DNA of 64,000 bases from Rotaria socialis (Eukaryota > Rotifera > Eurotatoria > Philodinida > Philodinidae). The notes beneath the pieces were generated by a model. That model was not told where the DNA came from. It searched no databases and saw nothing but the letters and a program-made list of their open reading frames with translations. This document shows, piece by piece, positions 11,200 to 23,105 of the stretch. Every line of letters starts with the position of its first letter. The stretch's first letter is position 1. Location of the stretch: NCBI GenBank assembly GCA_905331475.1, contig CAJNYU010001128.1:62001-126000 (forward strand), written 5' to 3'. Made by a program: the position numbers and the translations under genes.

Positions 11200-12741
11200 A
11201 TGAGTGATTCATTTGCTGAACAATTATCTAATGTAAAATTAAAATCAAGTAAAAATAAAACAAAAGATTTCAGTGATCCAAAACTAGCAGGTGAATTTGA
11301 AGTTAATACTTACTTGATTAATATGATTAAAGTTGGTAATCTATAGTAAACAATAAATTTCTGAAACTTTTTCAAAGTTTTATCTTTCAACATTATTTTG
11401 AAATACTGTCTATGCTCTTAAAATAACAATTATTTATGAAAATTTGTTTCAAACATTTTTATTATGTAGAAATTTTGTATTTTAATGACACAGATCTTTA
11501 ATGTAACTGTTCTACGTTATTATTCATATAGTAATAATCATAATAGTACTAAATTCATTCAGGTTTTATCACTAAAGATCAAATAAGTGCATATCAAAAA
11601 ACTGCTTTGGAGGCTAATATGGAAGAATGGCAAATGTTACTTGCTGATGGTATGATAGAATAATAGAGAATTGTATACATTAGATTTTTATCATCAATAA
11701 TTTTTAGAAACATTTCCAACTATTTATTGTCCAATAACATATTCGGATGCTAAACATTTCATACGAATATTCGAACGTTATTTTCAAAAGTTACATGAAC
11801 ATCAATTATTTGATCAAATAAGAGCACAAATGCATACTTGCTTTGATGACGATCAAGAAGAAAAACAATGGTATGAACAAATAAAAGAGCGTCTTCAAAA
11901 AACTATTGATCAAGCGTTTCCCGATACAAAGAATTTTTTTGCTAAAACATCATCACGAAGTGCAAAAGATACTTGCATATTTAAAGAAGATTTTCTTCAA
12001 ATATACAGACGTGAATTATCTAAATTTCCAGATCCATTACAAGAAAATTCACGTATTACTGCACTTCTCACAGCTGCTTTTTTATCATTGTGTGTTACAT
12101 CTGCTGCTGATGTTCTATCAATGTTTATCATTAGTGAACGTATCTATCAAGATATGTTATTAGCTACAGAAGCACAAAATACTGCTGACTCTTTATTCAA
12201 GGAAAATATAATTCTTCGTCCATTCATTCCCATTGATGTTGATATGGAATTTCGTGGTTTTGTTTTTCAACGACGTTTAACTTGCATATCACAATATAAT
12301 TATTTAATTTATTCTCAACGTTTATGTGAATGGAAAGATAATATCCTTGAAAAAATTCTTTCTTTTTTTAATGATATTGTACGAATTAAATTGAATCAGT
12401 ATAAATCAAATAGTTATGTCATCGATTTTGCATTGGCAAAAGGTGGTAAGTTAATGTGAGAAATAAAATTTAGTTTTTCTTTGGCTCTCGTTTTCGTATG
12501 CTTCTTAGATGATGAAAGTGTCAACTCAATGAAAGTTTGGGTCATTGAACTTAATCCATTCATGGAAACAACTGACGGAGCTTTATTCAGTTGGCAACAC
12601 GAACGAGATGTGTTAGAAGGACAGGCAAATGAAAATAAAGATAAAACTCTTTTTCGTATAACTGAAAGAGTGCGTCCAGGTTCTTGGACCATGTTACCAA
12701 TTTCAATTCGACAATGGATAAAAGATGAAAGTGGTTTATAA
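11200..12741 (+). CDS. CDC123/D123-family protein, divergent paralogue
   Basis: Four exons (11200-11290, 11563-11649, 11708-12445, 12509-12741) give a continuous 382-residue frame. D123 proteins have an ATP-grasp-like fold; CDC123 itself assists assembly of the translation factor eIF2. Family landmarks appear in order: an early segment TFPTIYCP; SSRSAKD where CDC123 has a serine-rich 'SxPRDA' loop; ISERIYQDM; ILRPF followed by MEFRGFVF and LTCISQYNY; YVIDFALA; and VWVIELNPFMETTDGALFSW, equivalent to the family's 'IDFNPF..TDSLLFxW' signature. The usual Asp of DFNPF is Glu here (ELNPF), and a CREF-like arm is replaced by FRGF, so this may not be the canonical CDC123 orthologue. The gene converges on the SAPCD-like gene with a 237-nt spacer. 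Start codon chosen because the frame opens there just after a probable UTR intron. Confidence 0.82.
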
Positions 12742-12978
12742 CAAAAAATTTTTAAATATTTTCAATAAGTAATAAATCAAATTATTTTTTATAAATTGAA
12801 ATTTCTTTATTTTTAAACTTTTTCAAACAAAACCGAAGAATTTGAATTTTTCATACACAAATAAACACGTGATTAATGCTCACAATTAAATTTAGATTGT
12901 CAGAATGATAGCAAAAAACAATAAATACAACGGTGAATTTAATCACGTATAATAAATATACATTAAAAAAAATCAATG

Positions 12979-15022
12979 TTATGAATTTTTAGCCGGAACG
13001 ACTGTTCTATGTTGGTGTCTCATTTCAACTAATTCTTTTAATAAAACACGTTTTTCAGTTTCTAATTGTTTAATACGATTATCTTTTGCTTTCAATTGTT
13101 GTTGATATTGATTATTTATTCCATTTATTGATGATGAAGATAATGAACTCGATGAACGATCTGAGGACTTCTATCGAAAAATAAAACAAACAATCAACAA
13201 TTTTTGTCATCAATAACTAAGAAAAGAAAAAAAATATATATTTTACTACCTTTGAATCATAATTAGCTTCGACAATAACTGTATTGGCTAATTTTAGTAG
13301 ATCAGCTACTAGATCTCGATTGAACAGTGGTTCTGGTGCAATACCAGTTGTCTACAAAAACAAAAGGCATAAGCATAAAACGGAAATCATTTTATTGAAT
13401 AGCACAAACTTCTGCTGCTGATAGATGAAGACAATATGAACGTTGTTTATCTTTCATTTCAAGAAGACGATCAGCTAGATAAGATTTAACACGTTCCAGT
13501 GTATCACATGTTTGAAGAAGAAGATCGCGTTCAATTTCAAATCGTTTCATCGCTCGAATCTAAATATTATCAATATATCAATACGAAAAACAAACAACCC
13601 TAATCAGTATTCATACCATAGAAAAGTCAATGTCATTCGTATGAATTGTATTTCTACGCGTCGACATTGATGGATTTTCACTATAAATATTTCTATTTTG
13701 TTTCGTTGCCTTTTGTACAAAAGTTTTTTTTCTATGACGTACAGGAATTGATGTGTTATCATGTGAATAATAATAATGATTATTTTCTGAACCATTATAA
13801 CTTCTATAAATAACGGGAATTTGTTGTTCGACTTTTTTAGGCGTAGGAGTATTAACTACTACACTTGTTGAGCGATTCAATGGAAATGATATAGGTGGTG
13901 GTGGACGTGTTGCTTTTGGAATTATGATTGGTGGTGTTGATAATGATGATAACGATGAATCATATGTTGTTATTGGCGGGGACGAATGTTTGGTCGATGA
14001 TAATGATCTTTCAATAACACTTAAAAGTAAATCAAATGTAATTAAATAATTATTTGGTTTTGATTCAATCTCTAGTTCATTTAAAATATCAGATGTTGAT
14101 GATGAATTATCGAAAGAAAATGATGGTGTCCAATAACGTTTGAATAGATCAAATGGTACATAACCACTATTCGTTTTATCTAATATTGAAAACAATTGAC
14201 GTAACGAAGATATAAATGTTCCAGGAAGTGAAGAAGATATTCCTGATTTCGAAGTATTATTATTTGTGGGTGGTGACACGGGTGGTGGAAGTGGTGCTCG
14301 ACATTTCGCTGAAAAGGAACGTTGAGTAGCATGCATTTGCTGCTGCTGTTGTTGTTGTTGCCTATTCATTGTTTCGTGATCAATAGGTGAAACACATCTG
14401 CATTAAAAATATAATAAAAATTTATTTTACTAGTTATGAAATTATTTAGAAAAGAATATTATGAGACGAAGAGAAACGAGAAAAAATCGCATCCTTGAAA
14501 AGAACACAAAAATTACACCATGCCAATTCTGAAATAAGTAAGCATATTATTTGCGTTGGACTATTTGAATCGAAATTAGATGAATATTTTTAAATTTAAA
14601 TTTTTAACTTAGAAGAATTCAGATTACTTTTTATTTATTCAAAAAATTTGTATTAACACATCCTATGTTGGTTTATGCATATAGTTTGAATGAATACACT
14701 TGAACAAAAATGACACATTAAATAAAAGATAGATACGATCTGACTACACATTCACTTTATATGTATTGACCATAAATAATGGTCACACACTTTTTATCAT
14801 ATCATCTAGATTTTTTTCTTACGTCGTATTAGCTGAAGTCGTACATCGTTGCAATTTGCCGATCATCTGGTCCAGTCGATCAAGATCAGGACGTACGATA
14901 TGCGTTAGTGTCGACCCTTTCGACTGTTGCTGAAGCTGAGACTGAGATTGTTGTGGCATCTGCTCTTCGGGGGTCGCATGGATATTGAATTTCATATTTG
15001 TTTGAAAAATGGCCTGTTCCAT
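12979..15022 (-). CDS. Suppressor-APC-domain protein (SAPCD-like)
   Basis: Minus-strand gene of five exons: 15022-14823, 14397-13617, 13559-13410, 13351-13250 and 13170-12979, joining in frame to about 474 residues. After a Q-rich stretch comes a suppressor-APC-like EF-hand-type segment, SLRQLFSILDKTNSGYVPFD, then low-complexity Ser/Pro-rich sequence. A helical part follows (MKRFEIERDLLLQTCDTLER and YLADRLLEMKDKQRSYC), with a C-terminal coiled coil (KAKDNRIKQLETEKRVLLKE). SAPCD proteins are known cortical regulators of spindle orientation and binders of APC. The first exon was added because its donor (GTAAGA at 14822) and phase 2 end continue exactly into the exon at 14397; its ATG at 15022 has a strong context (GCCATGG). 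An alternative start is the ATG at 14369. The 5' exon has no recognised domain and is the least certain part. Confidence 0.8.
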
Positions 15023-16150
15023 GGCTTGCAAGGTTTTCGCTTATACAACAAGAAAGAGGGAGAGAAATAGAGACGCAAATAGTATGTATGTAGTGAGCTA
15101 CATACACAATAGAAGAGAGAAAAAGTCCATTAATAATCGTTCTTCTCTTTCTTGTCGTTGTCGCCCTCCTGTTTACTATAGGAAACGAAAATGAAACGAC
15201 ATAAAATCTTTAAATTGATTCTGACACTGATGGCATAGAATAAACGACTGAACTTTATGAGACGTAACATACATATTCAACAAAATCATACTCTCATTTA
15301 CCTTTCTAGAAAATGTTCCTGCAATGGCAAACAACAAGCCATCATGTTGTATGTTGAATGAAGGAAATCACCATATGTATCTGTGAGGATGAAGCAAAGG
15401 TCGATATTCGACAAGTAATAAGAAGAAAACAAAAAAGAAACGATGTTCATCGTATGTATGATGTTCAGTCAGTCGATTCAATTATAAGCACGCTCTATGC
15501 TCTAATATAATAATGATGATTCGACCAGTGAACAACAACAAGATAGGTCAAGTCAAGCGAGCCAACACTGTATGTCTGTCTGCCTACACGTCTATTTATC
15601 TCAAAGGATGCGCACATATCTCCCTCGTTGGAAGACAAACAATCAGAAAAAGTCATTCATTCAAAAAGAGAAAAAAGTAACAACCATAATGGGAAAACAA
15701 TACAAGTATATTTCACACAAATTTTTTATCAGATTTAATAGGAAAAGGAGGAAAAACGAAAATTACTTGAAGTCTTATTTGTTTATTAACGAAACTATTG
15801 AAATAAATCTTAAGAGTGAAGTGATTTTTAAAAAAATGTCTATGAATCTACAATGATTATGATGCTTATCAGTTTTTTTTCTTCAATGAACTCTTCGCAC
15901 ATATAAATATATATATGTACTAAACTATATGTTATATTATTGTTGTTGCTCAGTATTGACAATAAAGTACACTTAAAACTTACAAGGTATCAGCAAACAT
16001 TTGAATGGCAAGCTTTTGTCGATGATGATGATGCAAAATACTGTATTGTCGCCTTTTCTAACTAAATGAACTTATATATATTATATTTATATATGCTTCT
16101 TGTTGTCGATATATACGTTTTGATCGAAGAAGAGAAAAGTGAGCAAGGCA

Positions 16151-16154
16151 GAGA

Positions 16155-16190
<36 letters not shown>

Positions 16191-16194
16191 CAGA
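16151..16194. repeat. (GA)n followed by (GACAGA)n microsatellite
   Basis: About 22 nt of GA dinucleotides run into GACAGA hexamers. Apparent proteins on the minus strand here (runs of SL or CL) are translations of the repeat. Confidence 0.95.
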
Positions 16195-16297
16195 GGAAAA
16201 TGTGAATAGCTCCTATATATATTAATGTATGAAATATGAATATATGCGTAGTACATGCATATGTATGTGTCTGAGTCGGGAGGAGTATTTGAGTCCT

Positions 16298-16326
16298 GTC
16301 GTTGTCGTCGTCGTCGTCGTTGTTGC
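16298..16326. repeat. (GTC)n trinucleotide repeat
   Basis: Imperfect GTC/GTT units in tandem. Apparent poly-Asp on the other strand is not taken as coding. Confidence 0.9.
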
Positions 16327-19300
16327 TAATGAATGCTTCTTGTTCGATATGATACAAAGATGAAGCATGTGCAAAAATTAAACGAAAAAACAATAAATCA
16401 CCATTCATCTTCTTGCCCATTCATATGTATGCATATACAGCTCTATTATGAATGAAGAGGACACATGATGAGATATCGGATAAAAGAAAAAAGATAATAC
16501 CCATCGGAGACTGATGATGTGCCTATCGGCAATGCCGCCAAAATCCATTCATTCAGAAAAAGAAACAATCTTATCTCTTCTATGTCAATCTCTAAGGTAT
16601 CATATACCAATACGCAACAAGTCGAATTAATTTTGTTCATATCTCAGTGATTGCTTTTTCTTCTATGCTCAATCATTAACAAAATATGGAATGCATTAGA
16701 ATGAACAATGATGACAAGCAATAAATAAACGTCAATAGTTATCTATCGATATGTTACGTATTATTATTATTATTGAATTCACTTTGTCTGTTTTAATACG
16801 AGATTAAGACAACAATAACAATACTGTTTATATATGTAAAATAGGGCCAAGTTATAAATATCGGTGTGAAGCAAAGTAAGTATTGTAAACAGTAAAAATC
16901 TATTTGTTTCTTTTAATCATAATTTCTTTAATTTTGAGAGAGAAATCAATTTCTAAGTAATTTTCATCATGTATTTCGTTATATTAGTAATCACATTTTT
17001 ATTAAGAAAGCATGAGTGATTGTTTATCTTGCTTGTAATAATTCAATGCCATATGAATCACTTCGTATCATTGAACGACAAATATAATAAAAGAAGTAGA
17101 CATTTCTTTTTTAAACACGATCCCTTTTCCCAACATGATTAGCCCACAAGATATAAATGATGAGAAAATTTCGTTGTATTTCGTTATATTTATTGTTATT
17201 TGTAAATAGCTAGATCTTGATGTTACATTCTCGTTTAATAATATAACTAGATTTTATTGTAATGAAAATAGAAACACAATCATCTGCTCATAACTTTCGA
17301 GGAAAAAAATAGACTAAACATTATCATGTGTGATAATCAATAATACTGTTTATAAAGGCATGCATATAGTCACGAGAATGTAGAGAATTTTAAAAAAAAT
17401 GTGTTAAATTATTTAATTTTTATGTTTGCGAATCGGTTTAACTTTGAAAGGTTCATATCTATCGAAGTACATTAAGAAAAAATACCATAGTTCTTTCTTG
17501 TTAAATGTTTGTTCGTGTTTTTTAATGCAAGTAATAGAAACATACACGGAGCGTTTTATGTGTGCAATCGATGAATTAACTATGACTAGTCGATTGTTTT
17601 GAATGATCAAGCAGAAACTAAAAGGTGACCTCACCAAAATTACCTTACGTAAAACTGAGCTTTTTATATGATTTATGTTTAAGATGAAAACAAAAGCACT
17701 CAAAAGTCAATAAGTTTTAGTTGACGCACTCATGTGGTTTTTTGAATTATTATTTTGTTTTTGTTTTTGAACCAAAAATACAAAAAAATTATTTGTCATA
17801 GAAAAAGATATACAGAATATTTGAAGATTTCATTTGAAATTCTTAACAAGCATCATCTTAGCTTACTATATAAGGATACAGTAATTATTATAAACTATCA
17901 CTTTTTTACGATAACAAATCGATGTGAAGATGACAAAACTTTCCGTTAGGAAGATAATATTATGAATCTTTTTACTAAAATTAACGCTGTTGTAATCATG
18001 TTATCGTTTCTATTGAATATCAGCGAGAAAATATAGGCGATATTATTTCGAACGAATGAATAGTGTCATTAACCTAGATCAAAAGAAAAAGAGAAATAAG
18101 ACTGAGAGAGTAGGTTTTTTGAAATATTGATTCGGACAAGAAAATGTAATATTGATCAATTGGCATGTAGCTTGCACTGATTGATTTAACAATATTCTAT
18201 CGTTAATCGATAAAGAAATAATTTGAAGTATTAGTAAAACATATGGTTCTAAGCATTAAACACCACAAGAAAAAAATAATGTACAAAAAGTATAAAATTT
18301 GAGTGAATCAAATTTCTAAATATATTCTAATTTATGCTGTTTCAAATATTTGAAACATACCGTAGCTAATACAGATTAACATCTGAATGTTTATAGTACT
18401 GGAAATGCTCACTCGATTATTTCTTTCTATTTTTCACAAATTTTAAATATTATCTCTCATTATCACATTAAATTGAATTGGTATCACAGATAAACGAAAA
18501 ATCAAAATTTAGTAACCCTTTGATTTTTATAGAAGTTGGAATAAACTGACTCACCGCGTAGAAATGAAGGCAGAAAAATTTAATCAATAAATTAGATAAA
18601 ATCAATAGGTATTATAACTAGTTCTGTTCGTTAAAATCAAACAAATAGTTTCAACACATGTAAGACTTGTGATAATCTTCCATAATATTTATATTAATTC
18701 TTTTCCTTTCTTTTATATAACTATAAAGTTCTATTGTTCGTTTAGTTATTATTTTTTTGTGCTATAAATTAGACCAATCGTGTGTTTTTTAGTGGTAATG
18801 CATTGAAATTTTTAAAATTACATGTTTAAGAAGAAACAAAGCTATGTGGAAGACTCTATACAAGAAAAATGGCTGTTATTATGGTTTCCACTTAATTTTA
18901 TATTTTATTTTAATAGAATAGAAAATTTCTCTAATGAATCTTATTGACATGAGCATTTTACCTATTCATCGTTGAATTTTTCAATGGGGACGTACACATT
19001 ATTTTCGTGTAAAAATGAGCTTTGCAAAAACAAAGTATGTAAAGTAAAATGGGTAATAAAGAAATGATCTGTCAGCTTTCGAAGTCTATACATGTACTTC
19101 AGTGTGTATATGCGTTGCAATCGATATTATACTCATGATCCAAATAAAAATAGTAACCTTTTTAATATTATCAAGCATTTTATTGAACAGGCTTACGAAA
19201 TGTCCTCTCATCATTGTCTCTATCGAATAAAAAATAAAGCAAATAGATAATTGATTTATTATATCTAGGAGATAAATTCTATAAATAATAACAAATCAAG

Positions 19301-20086
19301 ATTTTGAATGTTTTTAAAAAATTCCAAGTGACAAAAGATCTTAGATGAAACGCTTTTTTTACTGTTAATTAATTTTATATTGATTGAGAATATGATGAAA
19401 TTAGCTGTGATTCATCGAACTTAAGAATGAAACATAATTTTATAAGATTGGAAGAGAAACAGATCTTACATAGGAAGAAAGTTTCTATCGTTTGTTTTTC
19501 ATATAAACATAAATCGGTGCATTAAAAGATTGCATGATATGATTTCAAATATTTCATTTTCAAGTGACGATGATTGTTTATTTTTCTAAGTTTCGCAAAA
19601 ATTTATTGAGAGCATTTCTTTGTAACTCTCACCAAATCCGAGTCTGGCAAATAAAGAGAAACTGGTGTTTTCTTTTGCTTAAACGGCACATTCTCTCATA
19701 TGTGAAGAAAAAATTATTATTTTAGAAGAAAAAGCGAGTTAATGAAAATTGAATTTTTCAAATTTATTTTATTCGGAGAATAATATCTCGTTTGACGTAT
19801 GAGCATATGTACTTTTTACGCATAGAAAAAAATGGATCTGTTTTCATGGTTTATTTGTTCGAGTAGTTTCTCTTTGGGCAAAATTGAATACCATAATATT
19901 TATCGATTATAGTATTTCATAAAAGAAGAAACTTCATATGGGCAAAATAAAATATATGAATGCGTCTGGTTTCTTATTTTCGTATGCAATTATTTATTTC
20001 AGTTGGCTCGTTTTTGAGAACTAGATCATTTTTTGAAGAAAACAAAAACCCAGTATCTGTTGAAATATTCATTCTATTTATCAAAA

Positions 20087-20557
20087 TTAATATTGACTAA
20101 CAAGTTTGTGATTACCAATTGCTGCTGGAATTTCATTTTGTACCTTTATTGTATCTGCTTTAGCTACGTGAATAACTTCAGAACCAAATGAACCTCGTAT
20201 TTCGATGTGTTTTTCTCCATTACAGCAACAGCCACAACATCCACAACATCCACCACATGAGCGAGAACAACAATCTTCAGTTTCAGTTGCTTCACGTACG
20301 ACAGATATATCACGTAAAAATATTGAAGTATCTACATGGCCTGGTTCACAACAACAACTACAACATTTTGTATTCATGGTTCGTAGTAATAATCTTGTAT
20401 CGGTAAGAGCTGTGTAATGTGAACCTGTGCATTCACAATTTTCTTCTTCTAATTTCCAAGCACGTAAGAAATGTTCATTTCCCATTAAAGCAAATGTATT
20501 GTTCATATCGTAATCACGAGGCTGTCTAGTAATGTACGCTGCTCCAACACTAGACAT
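20087..20557 (-). CDS. Cysteine-rich 156-residue protein, unknown function
   Basis: Single coding exon. Its ATG lies ten bases after a TTCTTAG-type acceptor, so a 5' UTR intron is likely. The middle resembles a small beta-rich PH/GRAM-like fold (YTALTDTRLLLR, then SIFLRDISVV, then HIEIRGSFGSEVIHV). It is interrupted by two Cys clusters: CCSCCC near residue 65 and a run of CCGCCGCCC spaced by Gly near residue 105. There is no signal peptide or membrane span. The Cys blocks could bind metal or be palmitoylated; that is inference. The family was not recognised. It is not overlapped by another gene and the same-strand neighbour starts 670 nt upstream. Confidence 0.65.
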   Translation of the reverse strand: MSSVGAAYITRQPRDYDMNNTFALMGNEHFLRAWKLEEENCECTGSHYTALTDTRLLLRTMNTKCCSCCCEPGHVDTSIFLRDISVVREATETEDCCSRSCGGCCGCCGCCCNGEKHIEIRGSFGSEVIHVAKADTIKVQNEIPAAIGNHKLVSQY

Positions 20558-21223
20558 TGATATCTAAGAAGTTAGAAGTACAAGATTAAAGTTGGATACA
20601 TTCCTACTATGTCAAAAAACGATTTTTTTACTTCTATGCAAAGTAAAACTCACATTGCTATTTTGTGTACTTCAAATGTTTGATTAAGTTTTTAGTTCTT
20701 TCTGCAGCTTACTTTTGCGTTTGAATTCAAATATTAAAACGAAATGTTGCATGGGGCATCTGTCATCTTTTTAGACACTATAAAAACATAAAAAGCCATG
20801 CTAAAAGGAAGAATCAAAATTGGTGTTGCCTACGTAAACAAAAGACAACAAGCCAAAAAAGAAACTCTTTAGTTAATTGCGCCTTATAATAAGACTTTTG
20901 AATCATAATATCATATTGAACACAAAAATTTTATAGACTTTGAGAATAGATATAATCAATGTTAAAGTTCGCTTGTTCTCTATTGAAATAATAATTATTC
21001 AAAATATTTTCTGTTATGTACAAACACAAAAATGGACGAGGATACTTTTGTTACTAGGGATATACAATGCATGGATTAGTCAAATAAAATATGTTAACGC
21101 GAAAAAAACAAAAATAGCAGCAAATAATCAAAATACTACTAGGTTTTCGATAAAATAATAATGATAAATATTTTTAAAAAAGACAAAGAAAATACCAATC
21201 CTCATTCGTGTTTTATGCTTTTC
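20558..21223. other. Intergenic, probable 5' UTR intron of the cysteine-rich gene
   Basis: AT-rich spacer between two minus-strand genes. The only sign of function is the splice acceptor just before the downstream ATG at 20557. Confidence 0.4.
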
Positions 21224-23105
21224 TTAGAGGTTAATTTTTTCTCCTTCTAATTTTTGTCCTGAACTTGAATAAACATCATAATTAGCCAATACATCTTTTA
21301 GCTCCGATGCTTTTATTTGTACGTATCTTTCTTCTGCATAACCAGATGCTGTTTCACCAGCTGATTCATAGCCTGTTTCTCCCTGATTAACTGTATAATA
21401 ACGTGCTGTTGTCTGTCTAGTATTATTTGATAAATCAACTTGATCTGATGGCATATCGTAGATTTGCGAGCCAAGTTTTGTTAAAAGATGTGTTGGAAAT
21501 TTACCATTATTGCTTGCATGAGATCGTAAAAGCATATCTTCAGTAAGAATAGGTATATTTGATGAACTTTTATCAAAATTATAATTGTTTCCATCGTAAA
21601 CAACTGTTGCTGAATTATTTGGTGAACGATCATATAATACTTGCTGTTGGCCATATTCATCTAGAACACGAGAATGAGATGACGAACGAACAAGACGCAT
21701 TGCAGTACCACCAGTATTTGTTGTATATGTTTGTCTTGACGATGTTGATGTTCCATAGCTCAAATAGAAAAATATCTTATTATTTCTTAAAGAATCATTG
21801 AAATAATGTTATTTTTACCCATTTAAGATCTGTTGAACATTATATTCGTCAGCTTTTTCCAAAGCGATTTCCTCGTTTGCAGCAGACTGGTGTTGTTGTT
21901 GTATTAAAGCAATTTCTTCTTGTAAACCTAATTCAGTTAATTTTTGTTGAACAAATTCTGTCGTATATAATTTATCTCCATGATGATTGGAATATCTCTG
22001 TGGATCAGTGTCTTGAACTCCGAGTTTTTTTAACCGTTTAACAACTTCTACTTCTGGTGGACGCCATTCGATAATAGTATTTTTTATACGACTCATTGGT
22101 TCTAATGGTTTCGCTTTTTCATGAATTACTTGACGTTTTTGTTTCTGATATGGAAGCCATCGTTCAATAATGACAGGACGTGGCTTCGGCGGAAGATTAG
22201 GTAGGCGCTCGATAATTAACTTGCGCGGTGGAGGTGGTGGTGGTGGAATAACCTCTAGAGAATAAAAACAATTTATTTTGAGTATGTATGACGACAATGA
22301 TTTGATCATTTTCAATTACTTTTAATCACTGTTGTTGGTACAGATTTCGGACGTTGTGGTGGTTTTTCACGAATAATAACAGGTGAAGGTGTACGTGGCG
22401 GAGGAGGGCGTTGACGAAGAATCATTGGCGGAGCAGCTGGTGGCGGTGGTGCACGAATTTCACGAATAATAATGGGCTAAAAATGAAGACAAATTGCTAT
22501 CATAAAATGTTCTTTTCTTTTCTGATGATTCTTATGTTCTTTAGTGAATTTTAAAATCTTACTCCTGGAGGCGGTGGTGTACCAGGTTTTAAATATCGAA
22601 CAGCAATATCTTGTGTGTATGTTAATCGTTGAGTATTTGGTTTGACAATTAGATCAGGATTAGAATCAACATTTATCGGATAATTTTTGACATCAGGTGT
22701 TGCTTGTGCTGTAAGTGCTTGAACTTCTTGATCTTCAGCTATTGTACTTCTATAGTTTGTACCAGATTCAACTAGCTGTTTATAAGACGCATCTTCTAAA
22801 TAACGGGTTACAGTAGCTGTTGATGATTCATTTCCACCATCTCGATAATAGTATTCGCGAGAGCCTGAACGTGATAATCGTTCGCCATTTTCATTATTAA
22901 CATTTGCTAGACTTGTCGTCGTTGTCATATGATTTGTACGTACTGTACGACCTGTTGGTACATCCAACACATAACGACGAGGTGGAATCGATGTTGCACC
23001 TGCCGATGATGGTAATAATACACCAGTTGCATTAGTACTGCTTGTAGTAGTCGTAGCAGCATTACTTGCACCTCGGCGACCATATTGACGAGTTGAGATA
23101 GCCAT
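21224..23105 (-). CDS. Proline-rich protein with IIERLPNLPPKP / VIIERW motifs
   Basis: Four exons (23105-22563, 22476-22320, 22254-21819, 21758-21224) join in frame to about 556 residues. The first third is Ser/Thr-rich and low complexity. The middle holds proline runs alternating with short beta-like strands (PIIIREIRAPPPP, PVIIREKPP, then PPPPPPRKLIIERLP and PRPVIIERWLPY). A charged segment with EWRPPEVEVVKRLKKLGV follows, then a Gln-rich helix, then a polar tail with TGYESAGETASGYAEERYV. No enzyme motif, signal peptide or membrane span. The repeated 'hydrophobic triplet + E/R + Pro' pattern suggests a cytoskeletal or cuticle-like structural protein, but this is a guess. The ATG directly follows a TTTTATAG acceptor, so the 5' UTR is spliced. 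Confidence 0.75.

Larger units (their letters stand above)
15040..20086. other. 5-kb gene-poor stretch
   Basis: No convincing coding exon on either strand. It holds two microsatellites (16151-16194 and 16298-16326) and otherwise AT-rich unique-looking sequence. It may be the upstream regulatory region or a long 5' UTR intron of the minus-strand SAPCD-like gene (an AG acceptor precedes its first coding exon at 15040-15041), but no element was identified. Confidence 0.5.

Noticed and set aside
16058..16420. Minus-strand frame rich in Leu/Ser/Cys
   Set aside because: Translation of the GA/GACAGA and GTC microsatellites.
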